Notes: generated from the letters alone by a model not told the origin. A stretch of 64,000 bases of DNA from Streptomyces sp. NBC_00091 (GCF_026343185.1 NZ_JAPEMA010000002.1:744001-808000); one strand, 5' to 3'; shown: positions 9,923 through 18,000, numbered from the stretch's first letter. Numbers and translations: made by a program.

Positions 9923-11359
9923 TCAGCCCCGGTAGGCCTCCAGGAGCCGCAGCCAGACCTCGCTGATGGTGGGGAAGGCCGGAACCGCGTGCCACAGCCG
10001 GTCGATCGGGACCTCCCCCACCACGGCGACGGTCGCCGCGTGCAGCAGCTCGGCGGCGCCCGGTCCCACGAAGGTGGCGCCCAGGAGCACCTCCCGGTCG
10101 AGGTCGACGACCATCCGGGCCCGGCCCCGGTAACCGTCGGCGTACAGGCCCGCGCCGGAGACCTTGCCGAGGTCGTAGTCGACGGCGCGGACCCGGTGGC
10201 CGGCCCGCTGCGCCTCGGCGAGGGTGAGGCCGACCGCCGCCGCCTCCGGGTCGGTGAAGACGGCCTGCGTCAGGGCCTCGGTGTCGGCGGTGGCCGCGTG
10301 CGCGCCCCAGCGGGCGGTGTCGGGGGCCGGGGTCCCGGGGCCGGCCGCGCGGGCGGCGATGGCGGCGCCGGCGATGCGGGCCTGGTACTTGCCCTGGTGG
10401 GTGAGGAGCGCGCGGTGGTTGACGTCCCCGACGGCGTACAGCCAGTCGTGGCCGGTGACCCGGCAGCTCTCGTCCACGCCGATCCAGTCGCCGGGCGTCA
10501 GCCCGACCGTGTCCAGCCCGATGTCCTCGGTACGGGGCGCGCGGCCGGTCGCCACCAGCAGTTCGTCGCCCTCCAGCAGCTCGCCGCCCGCCAGGACCGC
10601 CGTGACCGGGCCGGTCGGGCCGTCCCGTACGACCGCCTCCACGCTCACCCCGGTACGGACCACCGCGCCGGCCTCGGCCAGCGCCTCGGTGACCAGCTCC
10701 CCCGCGAAGGGCTCCATCCTCGGCAGCAGCCCGGAGCCCCGTACCAGGACGGTGACCTGCGAACCGAGGGCCTGCCAGGCGGTGGCCATCTCCGCGGCCA
10801 CCACGGAGCCGCCGACGATCAGCAGCCGGCCGGGCACCCCCCGGGCGGAGGTGGCCTCGCGGCTGGTCCACGGCCCGGCCCCGGCGAGCCCGGGAACGTC
10901 CGGGATCACGGCCCGGGTGCCGGTGGCGACGACCACGGCGTGCCGGGCGGAAAGGACGTGGTGCACGTCCTCGGGGCTGGTGACGGCGACCTTGCGGATG
11001 CCGTACAGCCGCCCGTGTCCCCGGTACAGGTGGGCTCCGATGGAGTCGAGCCAGTCGAGCTGGCCGTCGTCCTTCCAGTGGCCCGTCCAGTAGTCGCGGT
11101 GCGCGAAGACCGCCTCGGCGTCGAGCGGCCCCCGGACGGAGTCCGCCAGCCCGGGGACCCGGCGGGCGTCCGCGCGGGCGAGCACCGGGCGCAGCAGGGC
11201 CTTGCTGGGCACGCAGGCCCAGTACGAGCATTCCCCGCCGACGAGTTCGCTCTCCACCAGGGCCGTGCTCAGCCCGGCGGCGCGGGTCCGGTCGACGATG
11301 TTCTCGCCGGCCGGGCCCCCGCCGAGCACCACGACGTCGTACTCCACGGCTTCGGTCAT
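9923..11359 (-). CDS. FAD-dependent pyridine nucleotide-disulfide oxidoreductase
   Basis: A 478-residue flavoprotein of the dihydrolipoamide dehydrogenase/mercuric reductase group. Motifs in order: GGGPAGENIV (FAD), the redox-active pair GGECSYWACVPSKALL (CxxxxC), VVATGTRAVIP, LIVGGSVVAAEMA (NAD(P)), YAVGDVNHRALLTH, and a C-terminal dimerisation domain. The usual catalytic His-Pro in the last helix region is not obvious (HAVPAFPTISE keeps the HA.PAFPT form). The substrate is unknown; the SYWA insert within the disulfide loop is typical of an actinobacterial subgroup. It lies downstream of trxA but is separated from it by a strong terminator. Confidence 0.85.
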   Translation of the reverse strand: MTEAVEYDVVVLGGGPAGENIVDRTRAAGLSTALVESELVGGECSYWACVPSKALLRPVLARADARRVPGLADSVRGPLDAEAVFAHRDYWTGHWKDDGQLDWLDSIGAHLYRGHGRLYGIRKVAVTSPEDVHHVLSARHAVVVATGTRAVIPDVPGLAGAGPWTSREATSARGVPGRLLIVGGSVVAAEMATAWQALGSQVTVLVRGSGLLPRMEPFAGELVTEALAEAGAVVRTGVSVEAVVRDGPTGPVTAVLAGGELLEGDELLVATGRAPRTEDIGLDTVGLTPGDWIGVDESCRVTGHDWLYAVGDVNHRALLTHQGKYQARIAGAAIAARAAGPGTPAPDTARWGAHAATADTEALTQAVFTDPEAAAVGLTLAEAQRAGHRVRAVDYDLGKVSGAGLYADGYRGRARMVVDLDREVLLGATFVGPGAAELLHAATVAVVGEVPIDRLWHAVPAFPTISEVWLRLLEAYRG

Positions 11360-11399
11360 GCGGTCCAGTGTCACCGCAGCCCGGGGGCCGCGTCCGGCA

Positions 11400-11433
11400 A
11401 TCGCAGGCCTCCGGCGTGCCGGGGGCCTGCGAT
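11400..11433 (-). terminator. Terminator after trxA
   Basis: A 15-bp stem (ATCGCAGGCCTCCGG against CCGGGGGCCTGCGAT, one G-U pair) with a CGTG loop, placed 8 nt after the thioredoxin stop and before the oxidoreductase gene. It is symmetric and could act on either strand. Confidence 0.75.
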
Positions 11434-11441
11434 CGCGGGTC

Positions 11442-11828
11442 CTACTGCTGCTGCTCCTGCTGCTGGTCCTGCTGGTCGGCGGCGATCTTCGCCCGGACCT
11501 CGTCCATGTCGAGGGCGCGGGCCTGCCCGATGAGGTCGGCGAGCGCCGGCTCCGGCAGGGCCCCGGGCTGCGCGAAGATCGCCACCTGGTCCCGGACGAT
11601 CATCAGCGTCGGGATCGAGGTGATCTGGAAGGCCGCGGCCAGCTCCTGCTGGGCCTCGGTGTCCACCTTGGCGAAGACCAGGTCGGGATTGGCCTCCGCG
11701 GCCTTCTCGTAGACGGGGGCGAACTGAAGGCACGGGCGGCACCAGCCCGCCCAGAAGTCGATCAGTACGAACGGGTTCTCGCCGACCGTCCGGTCGAAGT
11801 TCTCCTTGGTGAGCTCGACTGTAGCCAC
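11442..11828 (-). CDS. trxA: Thioredoxin with WCRPC active site
   Basis: A 128-residue thioredoxin starting at GTG 11828, with GGAGG about 10 nt upstream. The fold is complete: FVLIDFWAGWCRPC (redox site), FAKVDTEAQ, and the cis-proline in ITSIPTLMIV. The active site is WCRPC instead of the canonical WCGPC, which may alter redox potential or partner choice. The C-terminus carries a Gln-rich tail (ADQQDQQQEQQQ) beyond the usual fold. It is likely a general cytosolic disulfide reductase. Its promoter must lie within the 82 bp between the start and the foldback element, or inside that element. Confidence 0.88.
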   Translation of the reverse strand: MATVELTKENFDRTVGENPFVLIDFWAGWCRPCLQFAPVYEKAAEANPDLVFAKVDTEAQQELAAAFQITSIPTLMIVRDQVAIFAQPGALPEPALADLIGQARALDMDEVRAKIAADQQDQQQEQQQ

Positions 11829-11910
11829 GGTGTCCAGACCTCCTGTTTGCTGCGTGTCCTGCTGCAACGACCGACCGCCCCCGCCGCATTCCGGGCGGCT
11901 TCCCACGGTG

Positions 11911-12075
11911 CTAGTGCTGTGGCCGGAAAGGTTTGCCGGGTCGCGGCGTCCGGTGCGGTGCATCGCAAGGCGGAGGACCGCGTCTCGTACTGGACGTACT
12001 TGCGCGGTCCGACAACGCAGCGAGGTGCCGTGCCGGGCGCCGTGACCCGGTGAACCTTTCCGGTCACAGCACTAG
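11911..12075. mobile_element. 165-bp foldback (MITE-like) element, copy 1
   Basis: A non-coding element that starts CTAGTGCTGTGGCCGGAAAG and ends with its imperfect inverted copy, CTTTCCGGTCACAGCACTAG. The arms stay similar for about 50 bp each, so most of the element can fold into one hairpin. A second copy at 17060-17224 has the same length and only three base differences. CTAG at both outer edges suggests insertion at a CTAG or TA target, as in IS630/Tc1-mariner-type elements; that link is inferred. It contains no gene. Its right CTAG supplies the TAG stop of the aldehyde dehydrogenase gene. Confidence 0.8.
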
Positions 12076-13511
12076 AACGGGTGGCCCGGCGGGGTGGTGC
12101 GGGCGGTGGTCCAGCGCAGTTCGGTGAAGGCGTCGAGGTTGGCCTCGCCGCCGAACCGGGCGCCCGTACCGGAGACCCCGACCCCGCCGAAGGGGGCCAC
12201 CGCCTCGTCGTTCACGGTCTGGTCGTTGACGTGCGCGATCCCGGTCGGGATGCGCCGCGCCAGCTCCAGGCCGTGGGCCGCGTCACCGGTGACGATGCCC
12301 AGGGACAGCCCGTACGGGCCCGCCGAGGCCAGCTCCACCGCCTCGTCCTCCGTCGCGAAGGACCGTACGGGCGCCACGGGGCCGAAGACCTCCTCCGCGT
12401 AGGCGGGCGTGTCGTCGGCCACGCCCGCCAGCACGGTCGGCCGGTAGAAGAGGCCCTGGTGGGTGCCGCCCGCGACGAGTTTGGCGCCCTGCTCGACGCT
12501 GGCCTCGACCAGGCCGTGCACCCGCTCCAGCTGGGTCCGGTCGAGCAGCGGGCCCAGGTGGACCCGCTCGCGGTGCGGGTCGCCGACGGCGAGGGCCTCC
12601 GCGCGGGCCGCGAGCCGCTCCACGTACTCGTCGTACAGCGAGGCGTGGACGAGGTGGCGTCCGGCCGTCATGCAGATCTGGCCCTGGTGGAAGAAGGAAC
12701 CCCAGGAGGCCTGTGCGACGGCCGCCTCGACGTCGGCGTCGGCGAGCACGACGAGCGCGGAGTTCCCGCCCAACTCCAGGTGCGCGCGCTTGAGGTGACG
12801 GCCCGCCAGCTCCCCCACGGCCCGGCCGGCGGCGGTGGACCCGGTGAAGGAGATCACGCGTACCCGCGGGTCGGCGACCACCGCGGCGCCCGTCCCGGCC
12901 CCGCCGGGCAGTACGTGCAGCAGCCCGGCCGGGAGTCCGGCGGCGGCGAACACGGCGGCCAGGGCGAGGCCGCCGCTGACGGCGGTGCGGGGGTCCGGCT
13001 TGAGCAGGACCGCGTTGCCGAGCGCGAGGGCGGGGGCCACGGAGCGGATCGAGAGGATCAGCGGGGCGTTGAACGGGGCGATCACCCCGACCAGCCCGGC
13101 CGGTACGCGGCGGGTGAAGGAGAGCCGGGGCGCCTCGCTCTGCAGCACCTGCCCGGCCGGGCGCGAGGCCAGCGCGGCGGCCTCGTAGCACTCCTGGGCG
13201 GCCACGTGCAGTTCGAAGTCCGCCTTGCCGGGGACGGACCCCGACTCCCGGACCAGCCACTCCCGCAGCTCGGGCGCGTGGGCCGCGAACAGGTCCCCGG
13301 CGCGGCGCAGCACGGCCGCCCGCTCCAGGTGGGTGGTCCCGGCCCAGTCGCGCTGCGCGGCCTGGGCCCGTACGGCGGACTCCGCGACGTCGGCGGGGGC
13401 GGCGAGGTCGAGGGTGGCGAGGGTGCGACCGGTCGCGGGTTCGAGGACCGGGGCCGTACCGCCGGTGAGTGTGGGTCCGTCCTGCCAGAGTGTCGGGTCG
13501 AGCAGCGGCAT
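12072..13511 (-). CDS. Benzaldehyde dehydrogenase-type aldehyde dehydrogenase
   Basis: A 479-residue NAD(P)-dependent aldehyde dehydrogenase. Motifs: IAPFNAPLIL, ALGNAVLLKPDPRTA, FTGSTAAGRAVGE, LELGGNS (general-base Glu), the catalytic cysteine in FHQGQICMTAGR, and EEVFGPVAPV. The subgroup resembles benzaldehyde/vanillin-type enzymes. With the beta-ketoadipyl-type thiolase upstream on the same strand, it suggests aromatic-compound breakdown. Start MPLLDPTLW is used although the frame is open 26 codons further. The TAG stop is formed by the end of a foldback element. A GGHPF-like end is usual for the family, so little or nothing seems lost. Confidence 0.88.
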   Translation of the reverse strand: MPLLDPTLWQDGPTLTGGTAPVLEPATGRTLATLDLAAPADVAESAVRAQAAQRDWAGTTHLERAAVLRRAGDLFAAHAPELREWLVRESGSVPGKADFELHVAAQECYEAAALASRPAGQVLQSEAPRLSFTRRVPAGLVGVIAPFNAPLILSIRSVAPALALGNAVLLKPDPRTAVSGGLALAAVFAAAGLPAGLLHVLPGGAGTGAAVVADPRVRVISFTGSTAAGRAVGELAGRHLKRAHLELGGNSALVVLADADVEAAVAQASWGSFFHQGQICMTAGRHLVHASLYDEYVERLAARAEALAVGDPHRERVHLGPLLDRTQLERVHGLVEASVEQGAKLVAGGTHQGLFYRPTVLAGVADDTPAYAEEVFGPVAPVRSFATEDEAVELASAGPYGLSLGIVTGDAAHGLELARRIPTGIAHVNDQTVNDEAVAPFGGVGVSGTGARFGGEANLDAFTELRWTTARTTPPGHPF

Positions 13512-13615
13512 GGCGCGGGGCCTCCGGGTGGGGGTGGGGCGGGGCGGGGGGCGGCAGCAGGCGCCATCGTGCCAGACCGGGGGCAGCACTTCTGTTCAGT
13601 TATTGGGCAGTTGAC

Positions 13616-13650
13616 GGGACCCCGTGACCGGAAATGATCGGCGGGGTCCC
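13616..13650 (-). terminator. Terminator after the thiolase gene
   Basis: Perfect 9-bp stem GGGACCCCG / CGGGGTCCC around a 17-nt loop, 17 nt after the thiolase stop on this strand. It separates the thiolase transcript from the aldehyde dehydrogenase gene. Confidence 0.6.
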
Positions 13651-13666
13651 TCCTCGCGGGCCGGGG

Positions 13667-14866
13667 TCAGCGCTCCAGGACCAGCGCGATGCCCTGGCCG
13701 ACCCCGATGCACAGCGCCGCCATGCCGGTACCCGAACCGGCCGCCGCCAGCTGGTGCGCGACCGAACCCGCCAGCCGTGCGCCCGAGGCGCCGAGGGGAT
13801 GGCCGATGGCGATGGCGCCGCCGCGCGGGTTGACCACGGCCGGGTCCAGTTCCGGCCAGGCGGCGAGACAGCCCAACGCCTGAGCGGCGAAGGCCTCGTT
13901 GAGCTCGAAGGTGGTCAGGTCGGCGAAGGTGCGCCCCGCCTTGGCGAGGGCCCGCTGCACGGCGTCGACCGGGCCGAGGCCGAAGAGCTGCGGCTCGATG
14001 CCGGTGACGGCGGAGGCGCTGATCCGGGCGAGCGGCTCGCGGCCCGTGGCGGCCAGCCCCGCCTCGTCGGTGAGCAGCAGGGCGGCGGCGCCGTCGTTGA
14101 GGGGGGAGGCGTTGGCGGCCGTGACCGTACCCGAACCGTCCGTCCGGAAGGCCGGCTTGAGCCGGGCGAGCGCCTCGGCGGTGGAGCCCTCCCGGATGCA
14201 CTCGTCGCGCGTCAGGTCCGCTCCGGGGTAGGGGACGACCTCGTCGTCGTACAGCCCGGCGGACCAGGCGGCGGCGGCCTTGCGGTGGCTCTCCAGGGCG
14301 AAGGCGTCCTGTGCCTCGCGGGTGATGCCGTGCTTCTCGGCGACGAGTTCGGCGCCTTCGCCGAGGGAGCCGGTCCACTCGGCGGGCATCCGGGGGTTGG
14401 TCATCCGCCAGCCGAGGGTGGTGGACCACATCTGCTGGTGCCCGGCGGGGAAGGCGCGTTCGGGCTTCTGCACCACCCAGGGGGCGCGGGTCATCGACTC
14501 GACCCCGCCGGCGATGGCGACCGAGGCGTCGCCGAGCGCGATGGCACGGGCCGCCTGGATCACGGCTTCGAGGCCGGATCCGCAGAGCCGGTTGACGGTC
14601 ACGCCGGGTACCGTCACCGGAAGCCCGGCGAGGAGCACCGCCATCCGCGCGACGTCGCGGTTGTCCTCGCCCGCGCCGTTGGCGTCGCCGAAGACGACGT
14701 CGTCGATGCGGGCCGGGTCGAGGTCGGGCGTACGGTCCACCAGCGCGCGCACGACGTGCGCCGCGAGGTCGTCGGGCCGGACCCCGGCCAGTGCCCCGCC
14801 GAACTTGCCGATCGGGGTGCGGACGGCGTCGACGACGTAGACGTCGCGGACGGTGCGGATGCTCAT
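13667..14866 (-). CDS. Acetyl-CoA acyltransferase (beta-ketoadipyl-CoA/acetoacetyl-CoA thiolase type)
   Basis: A 399-residue thiolase with all catalytic elements: acyl-accepting cysteine in VNRLCGSGLEA (near residue 90), NEAFAAQ, the histidine in GGAIAIGHPLGASG, and the second cysteine in MAALCIGVGQG. The N-terminus (VVDAVRTPIGKFGGALAGVR) and the GEDNRDVARM segment resemble PcaF/PaaJ-type thiolases, which split 3-oxoadipyl-CoA to succinyl-CoA and acetyl-CoA; a PhaA-like role cannot be excluded. ATG 14866 has AGGAG 8 nt upstream. A terminator follows. Confidence 0.88.
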   Translation of the reverse strand: MSIRTVRDVYVVDAVRTPIGKFGGALAGVRPDDLAAHVVRALVDRTPDLDPARIDDVVFGDANGAGEDNRDVARMAVLLAGLPVTVPGVTVNRLCGSGLEAVIQAARAIALGDASVAIAGGVESMTRAPWVVQKPERAFPAGHQQMWSTTLGWRMTNPRMPAEWTGSLGEGAELVAEKHGITREAQDAFALESHRKAAAAWSAGLYDDEVVPYPGADLTRDECIREGSTAEALARLKPAFRTDGSGTVTAANASPLNDGAAALLLTDEAGLAATGREPLARISASAVTGIEPQLFGLGPVDAVQRALAKAGRTFADLTTFELNEAFAAQALGCLAAWPELDPAVVNPRGGAIAIGHPLGASGARLAGSVAHQLAAAGSGTGMAALCIGVGQGIALVLER

Positions 14867-15024
14867 GGGGTCTCTCCTGGGCGGATCCGTACGGGCGGCG
14901 GCGCGCCGGTGCCGGTGTGGGCACCAGGCACCCCCGGGCACGCCCGGTGGGGCGCGCCCGCAGTCTCCGCCGCCACATCACCGCCTGTCAACGGCCTCGG
15001 GGCCGGGGTGGCTGCGGGTGGGTC

Positions 15025-15166
15025 GGGGGGGGGGGCGGGGTGGGGTGCCGTCCGGGACGGGCTTCGATGTTCGGCGCCCTGGCTCTGCTTGGTCTGCCGG
15101 GCGGTGCCTCGCGCCGAATTCATCTCGTTTTAGTCCCGGACAACACCCCACCCCGCCCCCGCCCCC
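15025..15166. repeat. Intergenic inverted repeat with G-tract arms
   Basis: In the 427-bp gap before the thiolase gene, a left arm of about 33 bp (G-tract, GCGGGGTGGGGTGCCGTCCG, GGAC) is repeated inverted on the right (GTCCCGGACAACACCCCACC, then C-rich). About 75 bp separate the arms. The arms match at nearly every position. No gene fits. The left arm contains a run of ten Gs. It looks like a dispersed Streptomyces intergenic repeat, but copy number cannot be checked here. Arm edges are approximate. Confidence 0.55.
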
Positions 15167-15201
15167 TTACGTCGCAGCCAAACTCCGCCCCGCCGCACCA
15201 T

Positions 15202-15250
15202 CCAGCCCCGCCGGCGTTTGAGGCGCGGGGTCCGGGGCGCTGCCCCGGGG
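15202..15250. repeat. Streptomyces-type GCCGGCGTTTGAGG intergenic hairpin repeat
   Basis: The string CCAGCCCCGCCGGCGTTTGA, followed by GGCGCGGGG and a perfect CCGGGGC/GCCCCGG hairpin, is a motif I recognise as recurring downstream of many Streptomyces genes. It lies 44 bp after the LacI gene stop on the minus strand and probably acts as a terminator. Function as a repeat is not established. Nothing else is seen in this gap apart from the inverted repeat to its left. Confidence 0.6.
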
Positions 15251-15293
15251 AACGGGCGAAGGGCGGGTAGGGGACCCAGCCCCGCAGGGACGG

Positions 15294-16349
15294 TCAGGTC
15301 GACTCCCGGTCGACCGCCACCGCGGCCATCAGGTCGTACCGCTCCGTAATCTCCGAAGGAACCCGCACGGCCGCATCCACCAGCCCCGCCAGCCAGTCCC
15401 CCGTCGGCATCTCGATCCGCACCGTGCTCAGCCTCGGCCGCAGCAGCCGCCCGATGAGCAGGTCGTCGGCGCCCATCACGGCCACGTCCTCGGGGATCCG
15501 CAGGCCCGCGTCCTCGAGGGCCCGCATCAGCAGCATCGCGTACTCGTCGTTGTACGCGAACACCGCGTCCAGTCCCAGCGACCGCCACCGCGCGGCCAGC
15601 GCGGCCGCCGACTCCTCGGTGTAGGCCATCGGCAGCGCCCGGACCTCCGCGCCCGGCACCGACCCGGCCCCCGCCAGCCGGGGCGCCGAGAACAGCTCCA
15701 GCCCCGCCTCCTGCGGGACGACCACGCCGATCCGGCGCCGGCCGCGCTCCACGAGGTGCTCGGCGGCCCGCGCCCCGACCTCCGCCTGGTCCATCACCAG
15801 GGCGTGCGCACCCGCCACCCCGACCGGCCCCAGCGTGATCACCGCGCGCGCACCGGCCCGTTTGAGGGTGGCGATGTTGTGCGGGGACAGGGCGATCTCC
15901 CCCAGGGAGATCACCGCCACCGGCCGCAGCTCGGCCCAGGCCCGGGTGGCCTCGTCCCCGGTGAGGCCGAGGCTGCCGTACTGGACCACCGTGTAGTCCA
16001 GGCGGCGCAGGGCCCACTGGAGTTCGTTGAGGAAGGTGCTGTAGAGCGGCCCGACCGGCACGTGCGAGGTGGGCAGCAGCACGATGCGGGTGTGGCCGGC
16101 GCGCAGGCTGCGGGCGGCGGCGTGCGGTACGTAGCCCAGTTCCTCGGCGGCCTCGCGGACCCTGCGCCGCGTCGGCTCGCTGATGCGCACGGCTTCGGCG
16201 TTGTTCAGGACGTACGAGACCGTCGCGCGCGAGACGCCCGCGAGGCGGGCGACGTCGGCGCTGGTCGCCGCGGGCGCCGGTGGCGCGGGAGGAGGTGTCG
16301 GCGGGGTGGCCGGCGTCCGCCGGCCCGGCGGGTTCGATGAGTGAGACAT
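15294..16349 (-). CDS. LacI family transcriptional regulator
   Basis: A 351-residue repressor. A Pro/Thr/Ala-rich N-terminal stretch of about 28 residues precedes the helix-turn-helix (SADVARLAGVSRATVSYVLN) and hinge helix (YVPHAAARSLRAG). A periplasmic-binding-protein-like effector domain follows (IVLLPTSHVPVGPLYS, AYNDEYAMLLMRA, DVAVMGADDLLIGRLLRPRL). The effector is probably a sugar or other small metabolite. It is divergent from a decayed MFS transporter gene, with a perfect palindrome between them, so its natural target may be lost in this strain. Confidence 0.87.
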   Translation of the reverse strand: MSHSSNPPGRRTPATPPTPPPAPPAPAATSADVARLAGVSRATVSYVLNNAEAVRISEPTRRRVREAAEELGYVPHAAARSLRAGHTRIVLLPTSHVPVGPLYSTFLNELQWALRRLDYTVVQYGSLGLTGDEATRAWAELRPVAVISLGEIALSPHNIATLKRAGARAVITLGPVGVAGAHALVMDQAEVGARAAEHLVERGRRRIGVVVPQEAGLELFSAPRLAGAGSVPGAEVRALPMAYTEESAAALAARWRSLGLDAVFAYNDEYAMLLMRALEDAGLRIPEDVAVMGADDLLIGRLLRPRLSTVRIEMPTGDWLAGLVDAAVRVPSEITERYDLMAAVAVDREST

Positions 16350-16434
16350 GGCCGTGGCATCTTTCCAGACCGGTTGCGCCCGAGGGCTGGCGGATGGCCG
16401 GAATCGGCTGCTACACAGTGGTTACACGATTCAT

Positions 16435-16446
16435 TGACACGTGTCA
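16435..16446. promoter_or_regulatory. Candidate LacI operator TGACACGTGTCA
   Basis: A perfect 12-bp palindrome with a central CG, typical of LacI-family operators, 85 bp upstream of the LacI gene start and directly before the remnant transporter gene. Binding is inferred from position and symmetry. Confidence 0.5.
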
Positions 16447-16454
16447 CTTCGCAT

Positions 16455-17045
16455 TCGCTGCCCAGGAGGGCACCGCGGCCTCTTCCTCCCCCCGCACCGG
16501 CACCGTCTCGGACCCCCTCCCGGACGCGGCCTGCTGCCGCTGCTGCTCGTCGGCAACACCGCGATGTACGCGCTCTACGTCGGCGTCGCCGGCATCCCGC
16601 TCGCCCTTCAGGTCGAGCGCGTCGACCCGGCGGCGAAGGTCGCGAACTTCGGCCTGATCGCAGGGGTTTCCGCGGTCTTCGCGACGGTCTTCAATCCGGT
16701 CGCGGGCGCCCTGTCCGACCGCAGCGGCCGGCACGATCCTGCTGATCACCATCGCCTGGTGCCTCGGCCAGGCCGTGATGAACGTCTACCAGGCCGCCCT
16801 CACCTCCGTGGTCCCCGACCGGGTGCCGGTGAGCGCCCGGGGCAAGGCCTCGGCGGCGGTCGGGCTCGGGCTGCCCTTCGGCTCCGTCCGGCTACCTGGT
16901 CTTCGGCGCGGTCGTCGCGGGCTCGGCGGTCCTGTTCACCGCCTGCACCCGCGAGCCCCGGCTCCCGGCGCGCGCTCCCCCCGCCCGCAAGGGCGCAGCC
17001 GGCCGCCTTCGCTTCCAGGGTTGGGTGCAGCCACGGGCGGAGCCG
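16455..17045 (+). pseudogene. Broken MFS transporter gene beside the LacI regulator
   Basis: Transporter sequence is readable only across three frames. GTAASSSPRTGTVSDPLPD comes first. After a frameshift near 16525 comes LLPLLLVGNTAMYALYVGVA and on to VFNPVAGALSDRSGR (about 16740). Several helices are missing, then ILLITIAWCLGQAVMNVYQA and PDRVPVSARGKASAAVGLGL appear. After another shift, the last helix YLVFGAVVAGSAVLFTACTR follows. These are the first third and parts of the second half of an MFS permease. Multiple frameshifts and deletions mean no function. A foldback element lies just after it. Confidence 0.78.
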
Positions 17046-17059
17046 AACGGCACGCCGTG

Positions 17060-17224
17060 CTAGTGCTGTGGCCGGAAAGGTTTGCCGGGTCGCGGTGTCC
17101 GGTGCGGTGCATCGCAAGGCGGAGGACCGCGTCTCGTACTGGACGTACTTGCGCGGTCCGACAACGCGGCGAGGTGCCGTGCCGGGCGCCGTGACCCGGT
17201 GAACCATTCCGGTCACAGCACTAG
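17060..17224. mobile_element. 165-bp foldback (MITE-like) element, copy 2
   Basis: Same length and same CTAG-bounded inverted arms as the copy at 11911-12075. The differences are one C-to-T change, one A-to-G change and one T-to-A change in the right arm (CATTCC for CTTTCC). It has no coding capacity. It sits between the broken MFS gene and the GPP34 gene, and its right-hand CTAG contains the TAG stop codon of the latter. Mobilisation would need a transposase supplied elsewhere; none is present in the window. Confidence 0.8.
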
Positions 17225-17883
17225 ACGCAGGCGGTGATCGCGGCGACGGTGACCACCAGCATCGCCGCCTGCATGTCGCGGATGGCGGTGCGGATGCCCT
17301 CGGCCGCCCACTGCCCGGCCGCGACCTCCTCCATCCGCGCGACGACCTGCTTGCGCGGGCTGTCGGGGAAGGCCAGGCGGTGCAGCTTGGCGGAGTGGAC
17401 CAGGGCGATGAGGCTCGCCGTCCGTACGTCCGGCTCCGCGCCGTCCAGTACGACGGCCCGGAGCCGGTCGCGCAGTTCGCGCTCGACCGCGCCGTCGGCC
17501 TCCGGGTACCGGCGTATCGGGAACATGCCGAGCGCCTTGTGCTTCTCCTCCACCACCACGCCCCGCGCACACAGGCTCTCGAGGGTCGCCGTGACGGCCT
17601 TGGGCTGGTCCTTCGTCAGCCATGCCGTCACCCGGCGCCTGCCGCGCCCGCGCAGCAGCCAGGGCTCGATCAGTGCCGTGCGGCTGTCGAGCAGCGGGTC
17701 CCCGGTGGGAGCCGTGTCCGTCATTTCGAGGAACTTGCCGTCGACGGAGACCCGCCCGGCCAGGACCAGTTCGAGCAGGATGCCCCCTGCCACCGCCCAG
17801 CTGGCCGCCTGCCGCTGTTGCGCCGATCCGGACTCGTCGTCCAGGGACAGCAGCATGATCTCCTCGGCCAGTGTGATCGTCAT
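17221..17883 (-). CDS. GPP34 (GOLPH3/Vps74-like) family protein
   Basis: A 220-residue protein matching the actinobacterial GPP34 family. It starts MTITLAEEIMLLSLDDESG, followed by AGGILLELVLAGRVSVDG, a central WLTKDQ helix and a C-terminal segment of helices (AAMLVVTVAAITACV). Eukaryotic relatives bind phosphatidylinositol-4-phosphate and Golgi membranes. Bacterial members are uncharacterised and may bind membranes peripherally. The length is normal, but the TAG stop belongs to the adjoining foldback element, so the natural last residues may have been altered. A 14-bp palindrome lies 31 bp upstream of the start. Confidence 0.8.
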   Translation of the reverse strand: MTITLAEEIMLLSLDDESGSAQQRQAASWAVAGGILLELVLAGRVSVDGKFLEMTDTAPTGDPLLDSRTALIEPWLLRGRGRRRVTAWLTKDQPKAVTATLESLCARGVVVEEKHKALGMFPIRRYPEADGAVERELRDRLRAVVLDGAEPDVRTASLIALVHSAKLHRLAFPDSPRKQVVARMEEVAAGQWAAEGIRTAIRDMQAAMLVVTVAAITACV

Positions 17884-17913
17884 TCCGGTACCCCCGCACG
17901 CTCTGTGGTCATT

Positions 17914-17927
17914 TCTGAATATTCAGA
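17914..17927. promoter_or_regulatory. Palindrome TCTGAATATTCAGA upstream of the GPP34 gene
   Basis: A perfect 14-bp palindrome of unusually low GC in the 140-bp gap between the divergent GPP34 and amidase genes. It is probably an operator or part of the GPP34 promoter. The regulator is unknown. Confidence 0.45.
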
Positions 17928-18000
17928 CGCGCGGGCGCCGGGATCAGTTCCCGCCGCGTTCCGCCTAGCCGGGCACGCCTCCTCCCCCTTACCGTCTTGC

